Assembly: GCA_027577595.1 (NCBI GenBank)
Contig: JANBRJ010000006.1
Coordinates: 124,001-188,000 of the forward strand
Direction: 5' to 3'
Origin: Coemansia sp. RSA 487
Taxonomy: Eukaryota; Kickxellomycota; Kickxellomycetes; Kickxellales; Kickxellaceae
Length of the DNA: 64,000 nucleotides
The translations under genes were made by a program, and so were the position numbers. The notes below the pieces were generated by a model. That model was not told the origin of the DNA and made no database searches. It was given only the letters and a program-made list of their open reading frames with translations. Below are positions 1-10,606 of this stretch, in pieces. Each line of letters begins with the position of its first letter. Positions within the stretch are counted from its first letter, which is position 1.

Positions 1-1710
1 TGCAATACCGTCCGCCTGAGCAATACCAGCGATTTTTGGAACCATGTACTGAGGGATGTGCTTCATATGCGGCTTGATCTGCTCTGGACGAAGCGCCTTA
101 TCGTGACGCAGAAAGTGCAAATCCTTGGGCTTGTCTTCAAAATGAGCTTTTAGCTTTTCTGAATTGAGGATCTCCTGCTTGATCTCCTTGATCCTGGCCT
201 CACGGATCGCGTTCCTCGAAATTAATCTCAGCGCATCAGTGGATCGGTATCTAAAGCCCTCAACCTGCTTCATGTCAAACTTGTACGGCTGGATCTCGCT
301 GCCCTTCTTCCGCTGCTGCACAGCAACACGCTCAAAGTTAGCCTCCTCCTTTATGTATTCGGTTGACTTGGACTGCGCGTCTTCCTTGGTCACAAAAGAC
401 AGGCTCATTCCACGGCGCCCAGCACGCGCTGTTCTGCCGACACGGTGCGTGTATGCGCGTGCCGAGAGCGGGAAATCAAAGTTGATCACCGCCGCAACGC
501 CCTTGAAGTCGATTCCGCGCGAAACGCCATATTCCTTGTCGTGGTTGCGACGTTTACGCTTCTTTGATGCCTCCTTGTCTTTCTTTACGCTCTTCTCTGG
601 CGCCTCTTTCTCGAGTGTCGTCTTCTCAGATCCTTCCTTGTCGATCGGCTCCTCCTTTGCGTTGTCCTCATTTTCGTTGTCCTCATTTTTGTTGTCATCA
701 TCAGAAGCCTCGTCTGCCTTGGTATCGCCCTCGCCCATTTTGTCGCTCTCGTCCGTCGCAATAATGTAGTCGTACACCCCGCGGTTGAACTCCTCGACGA
801 TATGGTAGCGCGAGTTAAGAGGTAGCTCCGAATTGAGAACACATGTCTTGATGGAGAACTTTTCCAAAAACAGTTTTAGACGGTAGCTTCTGTCAATGTC
901 GTTAACAAACAGGATGCATTTACCCGCAATCAGCCGCAGTTTCAGAATAACGTAAGTTAGCAGGAACTTTTCCTCCTCAGTGCATCTCACCACGTACTGC
1001 ACTAGTGAGCTCTTCTCCTCCTTGTCATCTTCGAGTTTGAGGATCGCCGGCTTTGACAAAAGGAGCTTCTTCAGGCCCTCGATACCCTGGTTCAACGTCG
1101 CTGAAAGAAGCATCGTCTGGTGGATCTTGGGCAGATTTGGAACTATTCCCTTGATATCATCCTCGTAACCGAATGACAGAACCAGATCCGCCTCGTCGAT
1201 GACCAGTGTCTCCAGACTCTGCGAAAGATCGATCGTGCGCACAGCCAAATGCTTCATGATCCTTGCAGGCGTCGAAACAACAATGTCCGGATACTCAGCA
1301 AGAAGAGACGCCTGTATATGTAGCTGCGAGTTTTTGGCAATGTTGATTGTGGTTATATCCTTCCCGCAAAACTTGCTCAAGTCCTCAAAATATTTGGTCA
1401 CTTGTTCGGCCAGCTCGCGCGTTGGAACGAGAACAAGCGCACGCGTCAACCGCCGCTCTTCACTACTGATCGGAAGTGCATCTTTGGTGGTAAGGATCTT
1501 GTGCAGAATCGGAAGACAGTAGGCTGCGGTTTTTCCTGATCCGGTCTTGGCACGAGCAAGCACATCTTTGCCTGCCAACGCGAGTGGGATGGCTTTGGCT
1601 TGCACAAGTGTCGGGTGGACAAGTCCCATGCTCCCTAGCGCTCGAAGCAAGCGGTCGTCGAGGTCGAGAGACTGAAACGATGCCTGTTTATCCAAAAGTG
1701 CTTCGTCCAT
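1..1710 (-). CDS. DBP9: ATP-dependent RNA helicase DBP9/DDX56 (5' part, runs off the window)
   Basis: This DEAD-box RNA helicase acts in the nucleolus in 60S ribosomal subunit assembly (family knowledge). Translation from the ATG at 1710 is open for 570 codons to the window edge, so the C-terminus is missing. A Q-motif region is followed by Walker A AKTGSGKT near residue 52, PTREL, then DEADLVLSFGYEDDI, SAT, and near the cut end VSRGIDFKGV and HRVGRTARAG. The DEADLVLSFGYE and GIDF signatures separate DBP9/DDX56 from other DEAD-box proteins. A Lys/Asp/Glu-rich insert between helicase motifs IV and V (encoded about 555-765) is typical of this subfamily. Its start faces the PPR gene across a 584 bp divergent spacer. 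No intron is evident in the visible part. Confidence 0.93.
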   Translation of the reverse strand, partial: MDEALLDKQASFQSLDLDDRLLRALGSMGLVHPTLVQAKAIPLALAGKDVLARAKTGSGKTAAYCLPILHKILTTKDALPISSEERRLTRALVLVPTRELAEQVTKYFEDLSKFCGKDITTINIAKNSQLHIQASLLAEYPDIVVSTPARIMKHLAVRTIDLSQSLETLVIDEADLVLSFGYEDDIKGIVPNLPKIHQTMLLSATLNQGIEGLKKLLLSKPAILKLEDDKEEKSSLVQYVVRCTEEEKFLLTYVILKLRLIAGKCILFVNDIDRSYRLKLFLEKFSIKTCVLNSELPLNSRYHIVEEFNRGVYDYIIATDESDKMGEGDTKADEASDDDNKNEDNENEDNAKEEPIDKEGSEKTTLEKEAPEKSVKKDKEASKKRKRRNHDKEYGVSRGIDFKGVAAVINFDFPLSARAYTHRVGRTARAGRRGMSLSFVTKEDAQSKSTEYIKEEANFERVAVQQRKKGSEIQPYKFDMKQVEGFRYRSTDALRLISRNAIREARIKEIKQEILNSEKLKAHFEDKPKDLHFLRHDKALRPEQIKPHMKHIPQYMVPKIAGIAQADGIA

Positions 1711-2294
1711 TGCTATTATTTGCTTCCACTATTAGTCAACAAAAAAGACAGTATAATGGTAACGGGTAGTCTATGCAGAACCTTAAATACTAACGACAAC
1801 AATGATAAAAGAAAAGGAAAAAAGAGACCATATAAAGGGTGCACGCAAGAAAGAAAGACAACAACTAGCAAGCTTGTCAGTTGCAAACTGTGCAGTGTTT
1901 TTTTTTTCAGTGACCAGCAATGAAAAAAAAATTGATCAATCAGACCACAGATTAGTTCCATGGTAATCAGATCCTATGTAGAACTGAAAAGATATCTCAA
2001 TCGTTTCAAAGAGCCTTATTTTTTTTGGTTCACTAAGATCATTAACAATGTTGACTTCAAACACCCTCAATTTAGAAAAGCCTTTTTTGTATTTATTATT
2101 TGTCAAGCCCTGCAAATCGCCCCTTGTACATTTGTTCTCTTTATACCGTTTGAATCGCAGGAATGTTAATTTCAATTTGCTAGAGGTGCACATAACACGC
2201 AGTTGCTATCAAAGAAGACGTCGTTACCTTTTTGTCTATCCTTGTATTATCCTCTAATCAGTACACAAAACCTGTCCACAATTCCGCCGTTCAT
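1711..2294. promoter_or_regulatory. Divergent intergenic region DBP9 / PPR gene
   Basis: These 584 bases separate two start codons that point away from each other, so they should hold both promoters. The sequence is AT-rich with short A and T runs. I see no convincing TATA box, RNA gene or conserved small reading frame. A frame open from a TTG at 2232 runs into the PPR gene but has no ATG before 2295. Confidence 0.5.
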
Positions 2295-5267
2295 ATGGTA
2301 TCTCGAGCGCTGCTGTACCGGCATGCAGCGTCAGTTTCTCGAGCGTTTACTAAACCGGTTCATTATTTCCATAAACCAGTTCACAGCAGCCATATCGGGT
2401 GCCGGTGGTCGACAGCTGTGGCTGTGGTCACTGGCTCCGACGGTCGTTTTTGCAGTGTTGCGCGTTATAACAGTCCCGTAGAGCCGAATGGCCGATTATT
2501 GCGGAGATCGAAGCGAAATGCGATCGGAGCGGCGGAGCACAGAATATGGAGCTGTATCCAGAATGGTAGTATACGCAGTGCTGTGGCGCTGTCGCATAAT
2601 GCGCTTGAAAAGAAGAATTCGAAGGGGAAGATAGTACTATCACCCCTTGCTTACTTTGTGCTTTCAAAGCGGCTATTTCATCTGGACTGTCTGTTTGCTG
2701 GCGTTCACGTTGCGTTGTGCCATATCGATCCAAGTCTTGCACTGGACTCTAAAGAACTCATGATGGTATTTGCAGCCTTTTTATCAGAAACCAGCGCCGA
2801 TATGCTCGATCAGTACTGTAGTCTCTCAGATAAGCAGCTTGAGGTGGTCGACACAATATTATTGGCAAGCGTCACTTTTCATTATTTACAAAATGGCCAC
2901 TATAGACGCGCACGCGCGCTCTCACGGCGTATTTCACAGAGCTCGTGGTACCTGATCGAGGCTTGTTTGGCGAATCCACTCAATGCGCATAAACACATTC
3001 CCAAGAGCATTGACCAGGCGATTCGCGCTGCCTGGATGCTGCGACATCCAGATAGCGATTCAGTCGATGTAAGTGTGGCATGTACGTTGGTCACAAGTCT
3101 TATTCGGCTGGAGATTGTACCTGATCGATCTGTCCTGGAGAAACTTATATCATTCTCTATGGGCCAAAAGAAGCTGCGGGCAGCAATGCCCATCTATGCA
3201 TCGAGATGGCATTCGACGGGGTTTTCGAAAACAGCAACTATCAGATTGGCAGCAGCAAGGACACTATTGGCTCAACATAGCCCACGGGTTCATTACGATA
3301 TGCTTGGATCGCTTGCCAGAGCAGATGATCTAGAAGGGGCTCTCACCCTTACTATAGCAATAGGTTGCCGCCGTATGTTTCACTTGCTACTGTCGCTATG
3401 GTCTTCTCGTCAGCCGGGAGATTGGAAAGGGATGGCTCGGATTGTACAAACTATGATTGATACCCTGGACTGCAAGTTTTTGCATTCCACGCAAAGTCTG
3501 GCAATAAAGTCCATGCTTGACGCTACCAAACAACCAGATAATGCGGGGTTCGTGAACGAGATTTTGAATAGCACGCTAAACTTGCACTGGCCGCTACTAT
3601 TGCGTCTAGAGTCCCTATCAATTGCAGCGCTACATCAGCTTATGCATGCATTTATAGACAACAGGATGCTCCATACAGCATTTCAGATCTACCGACACGC
3701 AGAAAAGCACATTGAACCAGCACAGCTGAAAAGACTTTTTGCAACAGATGCACTATTTGCAGTGCTAGCCAAGGGCTTGGCTCAAAGGGGCGATGTTCGC
3801 TCGATAATGCATCTGGCAAATGTTGTTACGCAGCGAGGCATCCGAATGACATTGCATTTCTACACATCGCTTATCTGCGGGCTATTGCATGGGATAAAGC
3901 TACGACGGCTAACGTATAGGCATGGCCGTGGTCAATATGCCGCTTTTATTTTGGAGCGCGTACAAATGGCAGAATCGGTTCTGGAGATTGTTAGCCGAAA
4001 CAACATATACTGCCCGCCTAAAGTATACCATGCGATCATGTATGGTTGGGCGCTTCTCGGATGTCCAAAAATGGCAAGACGATATTTTGACAAGGTTTCT
4101 TCGCTAAAGCTTCCAAGCTCACGCTCAAACAGATCGCGATCCGGCGCCAGTCAGACGACCTGGGGGATCCTTATGTACTCTTATGTTTGCGCACGCGACG
4201 CACGAGGCGCGATTCATGTGCTTGACAAGGCAAAGAAATGGATGCAGGAGTCGTCAGCCTCCAAATCGCCGCTTGCAACCATGGATGATTCGGACTCTGA
4301 CATACACAAAACAAATCACCTCATAAACATGGCCATGGCTGTCCTCATCGGGCGCAGAGATGCTGCTGGCGCGCTTGAATTGTTGGATAGCTATATAGAA
4401 AGGTATGCTAGCTCCCAGAACATGCCAGACAATTCGCAAACAAGCCAAGAGCTCCTGGCAACACCAGCCGACCCCATTACACTGAACCTTATCCTTAGGG
4501 CGCTGCTTCTAAGCAACCAGTTGCAACATGCAGTCACTGTTTACGACACGGTCCACTCCGAGTTTAAGCTGTTGGAGTCTCCGGACGCGTTAAGACCGCT
4601 GCTTCGCTACTACTTTAAGAAGAACGATTTAAATGGCGTATCCCTGGTGACCAAGCGCATGTTCAACCTCGGAGGCATCCCGACACTCAAGGAGCTCTTC
4701 TATATGGTCCGGCTGAGCGTATACGAACAAGACACTGCTCTGGTTTTGTATTTGTACGACAAAATGGGTATCGCCACAGCTTCCGGCACGGAGTCAAAGT
4801 TTGTGTACTTTTTAAAGTGCAAGCCAGAAATGGTGCCATTGATCTATTGGGCGTTGACAGCGAATGGACGGGATGCTGATGCCCTGGATATTGAGTCGAC
4901 GTTTGGTGAAATCGTACCCAACACATCCAGCGGCTTGCTACCGAGCACTCCAACCCAGCGCAGGACAGCTGCCGTGAAGGAAGTTCACAAGCGTCCCATT
5001 GCACTTTATCGGGACCTGCTCCGCGAGATCAACGACTTCCCGCTCGTTGAGTTGCGCAGGAAGCTGAGATACAATGTGCGGTTTGTGTTTGAGCTATACA
5101 GAGACCTGAAGCCAAACAGTCCGTTGGTATGCAGGTTGCTTGAGGATGGCAATCAACAGAAGAAGTGGCTCCGGAGCTGGCACAATGATCCAGAGGGCTG
5201 TCAGCTTGCCACTTACAACTCGCCAGCCTTGCCCGATCCAACAGAACCCGATAAAGGAAGCAAGTGA
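2295..5267 (+). CDS. Mitochondrial pentatricopeptide-repeat (PPR) protein
   Basis: A 990-residue helical-repeat protein, probably acting on mitochondrial RNA. The frame is open from 2232, but the codon there is TTG; the first ATG is 2295. From that ATG the N-terminus is rich in Arg, Ser and His with almost no acidic residues, as expected for a mitochondrial presequence. PPR-like units are visible near residues 572-600 (VYHAIMYGWALLG), 620-650 (TTWGILMYSYV) and 727-755 (ITLNLILRALLL), with weaker helical pairs before them. Fungal relatives of this size stabilise or activate translation of single mitochondrial transcripts, but I cannot name an ortholog. It ends about 200 bp from the convergent ARP8 stop. 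Confidence 0.75.
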   Translation: MVSRALLYRHAASVSRAFTKPVHYFHKPVHSSHIGCRWSTAVAVVTGSDGRFCSVARYNSPVEPNGRLLRRSKRNAIGAAEHRIWSCIQNGSIRSAVALSHNALEKKNSKGKIVLSPLAYFVLSKRLFHLDCLFAGVHVALCHIDPSLALDSKELMMVFAAFLSETSADMLDQYCSLSDKQLEVVDTILLASVTFHYLQNGHYRRARALSRRISQSSWYLIEACLANPLNAHKHIPKSIDQAIRAAWMLRHPDSDSVDVSVACTLVTSLIRLEIVPDRSVLEKLISFSMGQKKLRAAMPIYASRWHSTGFSKTATIRLAAARTLLAQHSPRVHYDMLGSLARADDLEGALTLTIAIGCRRMFHLLLSLWSSRQPGDWKGMARIVQTMIDTLDCKFLHSTQSLAIKSMLDATKQPDNAGFVNEILNSTLNLHWPLLLRLESLSIAALHQLMHAFIDNRMLHTAFQIYRHAEKHIEPAQLKRLFATDALFAVLAKGLAQRGDVRSIMHLANVVTQRGIRMTLHFYTSLICGLLHGIKLRRLTYRHGRGQYAAFILERVQMAESVLEIVSRNNIYCPPKVYHAIMYGWALLGCPKMARRYFDKVSSLKLPSSRSNRSRSGASQTTWGILMYSYVCARDARGAIHVLDKAKKWMQESSASKSPLATMDDSDSDIHKTNHLINMAMAVLIGRRDAAGALELLDSYIERYASSQNMPDNSQTSQELLATPADPITLNLILRALLLSNQLQHAVTVYDTVHSEFKLLESPDALRPLLRYYFKKNDLNGVSLVTKRMFNLGGIPTLKELFYMVRLSVYEQDTALVLYLYDKMGIATASGTESKFVYFLKCKPEMVPLIYWALTANGRDADALDIESTFGEIVPNTSSGLLPSTPTQRRTAAVKEVHKRPIALYRDLLREINDFPLVELRRKLRYNVRFVFELYRDLKPNSPLVCRLLEDGNQQKKWLRSWHNDPEGCQLATYNSPALPDPTEPDKGSK

Positions 5268-5466
5268 AAGCAAACAGCAAACATTTGTACAACTGTGTTA
5301 CACTTGGTATATACTTTTTTTTTGGATTCTACGTTCAGTTACAAACCTATTTGAATTGTAAAGTAAACTCACACAATCTGTAAACTCGCAAGGATTCGAT
5401 AAGGTAGATGATAAAAATGTATCTCGCAGTGGCAAAGTGGCAGAGTGCAGTGAACAAACCCACCCC

Positions 5467-8400
5467 TTACCACGGAAAGAGCACTCTGTCGCGCAAAAGC
5501 TTTGGGCCAAAGTCAGCCCACTCTCGACTCGAGATCCACATTTCCCTAGCGCACTCGAGCCTGCTCAGAACAGCTCCGCCCTTCCATGCAAGCACACGCG
5601 GATCAAGGTCCCTAGGTGCCGAAACAATTTCCGCACGCTCGACGCCTTGCAAATAGTCGGGGCGCATATACATGATTCGGCTGGAAAGAAGATCATCAAA
5701 TCCAGGAATAAACGACACGCCACCACCAACAATAACGATAGACGAGTAGAGCTTCTTTGCCCGATCCATCGACCCGGCATGGACGATGCTGTGCGTGATG
5801 GCGGCATCAAGCGGCATCCGTGTGTCCTGGGCTTTGGTGTCAGGAACATACGATACGCTGGGGATCGATGGCGTCGACGGTGATGTGTGGCTGGTGGCGG
5901 CGTTCTCCGGCTGCAGTGCATCCTTGGCAGAGGCAGATGCTTGTTTCCCTACTGGCGTCGGGGTGCCAGCCGACTGATCGCGCAGGTCGGGGGTCCCTGG
6001 CTCGGTTGACGGGACTGTGGCCGGCGCAATCGCTGCTTCCGCCGCAGTAGCGCTGCTAGAGGAGTCGGCCATCGCAGCATCTGGCGTGGGTTTCCGCAGC
6101 GCTGGCTCGGCCTCGGTCTCAATTGCGCGAGAGGGCAGTATCCCAAACTGCGTTGGCGTAAGTCCGGTGCTGCATCCAACCGGTTTGACCTCGCCGTATG
6201 TCTCTGGATACGAGGCGCTGGCAAACGTCTGCGAATAGTCAGGTAGCTGGCAATATGCAGCAACAATGGCTGGGTAGAACAGACACAGGGGCGCCTGGTA
6301 CGCTTCGTCATATGTCTTGAAGCTTAGCTTGCGTGTGGGCTGGTTGGGAATGCGGACAAAAAAGTCGTGGAGCCGGATGTTGACGTCTGAGAGATTCATA
6401 GTGCAGTAGCGTTCGCGCAGTCCATTCAGCAGATGCCAATCATACATGCGGCCCAGCGACGCCTCGCGATAAGGGAATTTGCTACTCATGAACAAGTGGT
6501 ACAAGAAGCGGGTGATGTCGTCGGCCCCATACATTACGTTTACGCGCGATTCCTGGTAGCAAAATCCATCCTCAATACACGCAATGCTCGTCTTTTGCGC
6601 GCCAACATCTACGACGCATGCAGTGGAGAAACCGGCGCCATACGTCACAAGCGTTGAACTCTGCTGGACAAGTAGGTACTGGAACCCCATCCGTCGCAGC
6701 AACACTTCCGCAAGGGCAATAACTTCAACGCGGTTGTACAGATCAGGTATGACAAGAACAGCGCCAAAGGCCTTTAGGTCACGGCGGTTAATGCCAAGCT
6801 CGGTCTGAATTGCAGTTGTCCAAATTGTCTCGATATCGCCAAGTACTTCTTCAATGCCCTCATAGTCTTCAACATTGAGGTAGCCGTTGCGGATGGGATA
6901 GCGGATGATAAAGTCGTCAGCATCGGCTATATGTAGCACCTTTTCGCCAATCAGATGGTCCTCCTCAATCTCGGACGATGGAATCCACTCGATTCTGAAC
7001 GGATCGTTGTGGTCAACAATGGTTTCGGGCTTGGACTGCTTGTTGTATGTCAGCACCTGTGAGTATACGTTTGGAGGGACCTTGCGCTTGGATTGGCGCT
7101 GATGCTGCTTGAGCGCATCTCGAAGCATCTTCAAGGTCGAATCAACAGCAGCGTCCTCATGATCCAGCGATTTGAGTATATCTTCTTCGTTGTCCTCATC
7201 GCTATCGCCCCCCTCGTCTCCTGATCCGCTATTAGATGCGGACGATGCGGACCTTTCGTTGGCTTTGCTATTCCGGGCTTCATCGTCTTTATCAACATCC
7301 ATTTCTCCCGAGCCGCCGCTTTCTTCATCGGTGCCACCACCAGTGGGTATTTCTGAAGTCTGCTGATGGTTATTTCCAGTCCCATCCTTGTGGTTTGTAC
7401 CATCGGCCACTGGCACCTGTGCTGAGCCTGTTGCATTTGAGTAACCATTGCGCCTCCCATTAAGGCTAGATTGCGATGCCGCTTTGCGTTTGCGCGCAAT
7501 CACATGCGGTATCTCCTTGGGTACAGCATCGCTTGCGCGGCCGATGCGTAGCCACCGCGACCCAGCATTGATGACAACCACGTTTTCGCCTGTAGGGACC
7601 TCAAGCCCACGTGCCTGGCTCAATGGTCCAACGCCATGGTCGCCGCGCCGCATGGTCGATGTGACGTTGCGCGGGTTGAGCGATGGATAGGCTGGAAACG
7701 AGTATTTGCTTTCTAGCGGACCCAAGCGGGGCTGCTGGACCGCGGGCATCTGGGCGAACGGCCGCCCTGGCGTACTGACGCTAGAATGGTTGTTGTCATG
7801 GTGAAGGTGACCGTATCTGCGACTAGCAGCATTGCGATGTCTACTGCCCTTTCCAACGTCTCCAGCGCCACCATTGCTGACACCAGCCATGGCTGGCAGC
7901 GAGGTGGTCGACACGTCGTGGGACGCATTAACGCCAGATGGTATGCGCATGTGGCCTGAGCGCTCGCTGGCCAACGCATCGCGCACGCTTGCTGTAATGG
8001 TGGATAGCGCAGGATCTGCAATGCGTTTGCGCGAGCGAGACGAACCGCTGCCAGAAGGAGCGCCGCCTTCGTGCTGGGCACTCAAATGTGATATGAACCG
8101 CGATCTGACAAGGTCATCGACGCTATCTTTTCGCGGCCGGCGACGAATCTTTGTCGAGACGCTTGCAGGCTTATGCTTTGTATCATCATCGTCACTAGCG
8201 CCGTTGGGCTCTTGGCTATCGTTTACACCAGTTTCTGCTGGCGTCTCCTCGTTTGTATCAGCAGATGTGGGTGTTGTGGACAACTCCTTTGGCGCTGATG
8301 TCGATATTCCTAGAACATCAACGACCATGGCGGGGTCGTTAACATTGCTGGGCTTGTCAGATAGCTGCTCCGTCTCCGACACTCTTTCCTTTGCCTTGCC

Positions 8401-8565
8401 TTTGCCGCTTGTTTTGGATCGGCTGCGAGGTTGTCGGGGTGTCTTTTCTTCACTCTCGCTCTTCTTTGACGAGGATGCAGAGCTCATGGTGTCGCCGGAA
8501 AGCGCCGACGGGTTTGACTCGGGGAGCCACGAATATTTCTTGCGCTTTAAAGGAAACCCAGACAT
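5467..8565 (-). CDS. ARP8: Actin-related protein 8 (INO80 chromatin remodelling complex)
   Basis: Arp8 is a nuclear actin-fold subunit of INO80 that, with Arp4 and actin, forms the module contacting extranucleosomal DNA. This copy is 1032 residues from the ATG at 8565. The first roughly 320 residues are low-complexity and basic/Ser-rich, with KKRKYS-like clusters suited to nuclear import. The actin fold starts near residue 325 with VVVINAGSRWLRIG, the Arp8-type phosphate-1 strand. An acidic insert (about 410-500) is followed by the rest of the fold (CVVDVGAQKTSIACIEDG, then VIVGGGVSFIPGFDDLL). A second Ala/Thr/Pro-rich insert (about 800-900) splits subdomains, so the protein is longer than yeast Arp8 (881 residues). 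One exon. A long open frame on the opposite strand (7832-8677) is its shadow. Confidence 0.93.
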   Translation of the reverse strand: MSGFPLKRKKYSWLPESNPSALSGDTMSSASSSKKSESEEKTPRQPRSRSKTSGKGKAKERVSETEQLSDKPSNVNDPAMVVDVLGISTSAPKELSTTPTSADTNEETPAETGVNDSQEPNGASDDDDTKHKPASVSTKIRRRPRKDSVDDLVRSRFISHLSAQHEGGAPSGSGSSRSRKRIADPALSTITASVRDALASERSGHMRIPSGVNASHDVSTTSLPAMAGVSNGGAGDVGKGSRHRNAASRRYGHLHHDNNHSSVSTPGRPFAQMPAVQQPRLGPLESKYSFPAYPSLNPRNVTSTMRRGDHGVGPLSQARGLEVPTGENVVVINAGSRWLRIGRASDAVPKEIPHVIARKRKAASQSSLNGRRNGYSNATGSAQVPVADGTNHKDGTGNNHQQTSEIPTGGGTDEESGGSGEMDVDKDDEARNSKANERSASSASNSGSGDEGGDSDEDNEEDILKSLDHEDAAVDSTLKMLRDALKQHQRQSKRKVPPNVYSQVLTYNKQSKPETIVDHNDPFRIEWIPSSEIEEDHLIGEKVLHIADADDFIIRYPIRNGYLNVEDYEGIEEVLGDIETIWTTAIQTELGINRRDLKAFGAVLVIPDLYNRVEVIALAEVLLRRMGFQYLLVQQSSTLVTYGAGFSTACVVDVGAQKTSIACIEDGFCYQESRVNVMYGADDITRFLYHLFMSSKFPYREASLGRMYDWHLLNGLRERYCTMNLSDVNIRLHDFFVRIPNQPTRKLSFKTYDEAYQAPLCLFYPAIVAAYCQLPDYSQTFASASYPETYGEVKPVGCSTGLTPTQFGILPSRAIETEAEPALRKPTPDAAMADSSSSATAAEAAIAPATVPSTEPGTPDLRDQSAGTPTPVGKQASASAKDALQPENAATSHTSPSTPSIPSVSYVPDTKAQDTRMPLDAAITHSIVHAGSMDRAKKLYSSIVIVGGGVSFIPGFDDLLSSRIMYMRPDYLQGVERAEIVSAPRDLDPRVLAWKGGAVLSRLECAREMWISSREWADFGPKLLRDRVLFPW

Positions 8566-9091
8566 TTGTGGATTTCGGATGGATTTGTGTCGGAAAATGA
8601 AAGATTACTTGCAATTTCAAAACAGAGAAAGTAAGAAAGGAAATAATATAGGAAACCGAGAGGGGAAATTTACATAATACTGCGGGCAGAAGTGAAAGAG
8701 TGGTTAATAAATTATAGAATGGACTTTGGCTCTTGAAAGGCAAGAGAGAAAAGAAGTGATGTGGCAGATGTTTCTCAAAAGTGGGAGAGAGGAAGGAGAC
8801 CAGAAAAAGAACGCGAAAGCATTTGAGTCTTTAGGACGCCCTTTTTCTTTTCTTTGTGTACTGTTGTCCTCATCTGCTGGGGGATGGACGCACTTTAAAG
8901 TTTCGTGGAGACAAACTAAAAAACAGCCTAAAAGTCAGAAATGAAATTTCCGCAAAAGAACCTCGCTTTCCCCCCTCCCTTTCCCCTTCTTGTCCATCTT
9001 TGCTATCTGCTACACTTTACCTTTATATTTTTTCATCCACCGCTCCAGACCCACTTGCCATAGCCAACATTGCTGGCGACGTAAACATGCA
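8566..9091. promoter_or_regulatory. Divergent intergenic region ARP8 / TVP15-like gene
   Basis: These 526 bases between two divergent starts should contain both promoters. A pyrimidine-rich run (about 8968-8995) lies roughly 100 bp before the TVP15-like ATG, as is common at fungal transcription starts. An out-of-frame ATG at 9087 opens a 16-codon frame that overlaps the main start. Nothing else is recognised. Confidence 0.45.
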
Positions 9092-10606
9092 ATGGGCTTT
9101 CTCAACAGATATCTGCTGCTGCTGGTCTTCAACGTGATGAACGTTGTGGCTTTTGGCGCAATAGTCAGCGTTGCTGTCATCAACATTATCGACCATGACG
9201 CACCGACAAACCTGATAATCTACTACGGCTACACGGGTCTTCTTAGTCTGGGCTTGCTGTTTTCCGAGGTCCGTGTCCCGCGTCTGCTCAATGCCCAGGC
9301 ACGGTTCCTGTTCACGTATACGGGCCGTGGTATTCTGCTGACGTATTTCGGCTGCATCGTGTACACAAACTCTCTTTACAACGTCATTGCATGTATATTC
9401 ACCGTGTCGCTGGGCGTTGTGTACTTTGTCGTCGCATGGGTGCCCTTTGTGCCTCTTCACAACGGTCTCCTCTACAACTTTTCACGCTGGAGCTGTGAGG
9501 GAACTGAGCAGTTCTACAACTCGGCTGAAACAATACCTTATTCTTCCCAGCAAGAGCAGCAGCAAGAGCAGCAGCAATATGAGGAGAATGGCGGCTTGGG
9601 CTATGCACAGACCGAAAAGGCACAACAGACGCTTCCGATTGTGCCTCCATTCACCACCAATACTGCTGTTGCTTCTGCGTCTGCTGGCGCCTCCTACCAT
9701 ATCCAGCAGGACGCAAAAAGCGATGGGTCAGTGCACGCCTCTAGTCACCGCCAGGTACCCTACAATGGCGCCATACACCACCATCGGGTATCGTCCCAGG
9801 CCACCGCTGCACTCGAGCCCAGTTCGCACTATTCCAAACACATTTCTGCACATTCGATTGTCTGGCCAGAGCCACCGCTTCCTGATGCAGAAAGCAGAGG
9901 ATTGAATTGGCAGCAGCATTCTTCTACATACATGCAACGCTCAGACGCTTCTGCAGATCCGTTGGCCCATAGCCCAAAATCCAATAACCCACTTACTGCT
10001 GGCACTTGTCGCTTGTCAAATGAGTCCTTTATATACGGCATCACTAACGAGCCAAAGGTGCCAGACTCCACAGGCGACGACTATCTAGATAGCATTATTA
10101 ACAGCTCGTGTTTCGCTCGTGAGGTTCTTGATCCAAACGACAACGAAAGCATAGTGGTTCGCGATTCCAATTCGCCCTCGAGGTCGTATGGCTTGGCAGC
10201 AAACGTTGTCGGCAGCTCTAATGGTCACGGTGGCGAAAGCCCACCAGATACACATGTGAGTAAACGATCGATGGCATCTCTAGGAACAACCTCAACAGGT
10301 GTAGCAAATCCACACAACCAGCCGATGTCTCGACCGTTTACGTCAGCCGCACTGTCGCCTCCAAGACACGCTGCCACCCTGACAAACAAAGTGGGAGGAG
10401 GTGCTAAGAGAAACAGTAGAAATAGCCATGGGTCTGGGCTAATGGAACGCATATCCCCGCCCATGGCTTACCGCGTATTTGCACCTGAAACCCAGGCAGC
10501 GTTTGTACAGAACATGGCTCATATAAACGACGCTCTATCTGAAGACTATACTGCTACGCATCGCGGCAATCGGGCCACCAAAAATCAGCGAAATTTCAAG
10601 AGCTAA
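9092..10606 (+). CDS. TVP15: TVP15-like COPI-associated Golgi membrane protein with long disordered tail
   Basis: The first 140 or so residues match the Tvp15/COPI-associated family of four-helix Golgi membrane proteins. Helices are visible at about residues 7-33, 41-61, 70-92 and 97-118, with the family-like segment FLFTYTGRGILLTYFGCIVY before the last one. Yeast Tvp15 is about 143 residues; this protein has 504. The extra roughly 360 residues are low-complexity (Gln/Glu repeats near 150, then Ser/Asn/His-rich) and probably cytosolic. The start is the first in-frame ATG at 9092; the frame extends up to a TTG at 8990 that is unlikely to be used. Trafficking roles in the family are poorly defined. 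The tail could be a separate acquisition, but there is no stop or splice signal between the two parts. Confidence 0.72.
   Translation: MGFLNRYLLLLVFNVMNVVAFGAIVSVAVINIIDHDAPTNLIIYYGYTGLLSLGLLFSEVRVPRLLNAQARFLFTYTGRGILLTYFGCIVYTNSLYNVIACIFTVSLGVVYFVVAWVPFVPLHNGLLYNFSRWSCEGTEQFYNSAETIPYSSQQEQQQEQQQYEENGGLGYAQTEKAQQTLPIVPPFTTNTAVASASAGASYHIQQDAKSDGSVHASSHRQVPYNGAIHHHRVSSQATAALEPSSHYSKHISAHSIVWPEPPLPDAESRGLNWQQHSSTYMQRSDASADPLAHSPKSNNPLTAGTCRLSNESFIYGITNEPKVPDSTGDDYLDSIINSSCFAREVLDPNDNESIVVRDSNSPSRSYGLAANVVGSSNGHGGESPPDTHVSKRSMASLGTTSTGVANPHNQPMSRPFTSAALSPPRHAATLTNKVGGGAKRNSRNSHGSGLMERISPPMAYRVFAPETQAAFVQNMAHINDALSEDYTATHRGNRATKNQRNFKS

Noticed and set aside
7832-8677. Long plus-strand open frame of 281 codons
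   Set aside because: It is the antisense of ARP8's low-complexity N-terminus; the ARP8 frame carries the conserved protein.
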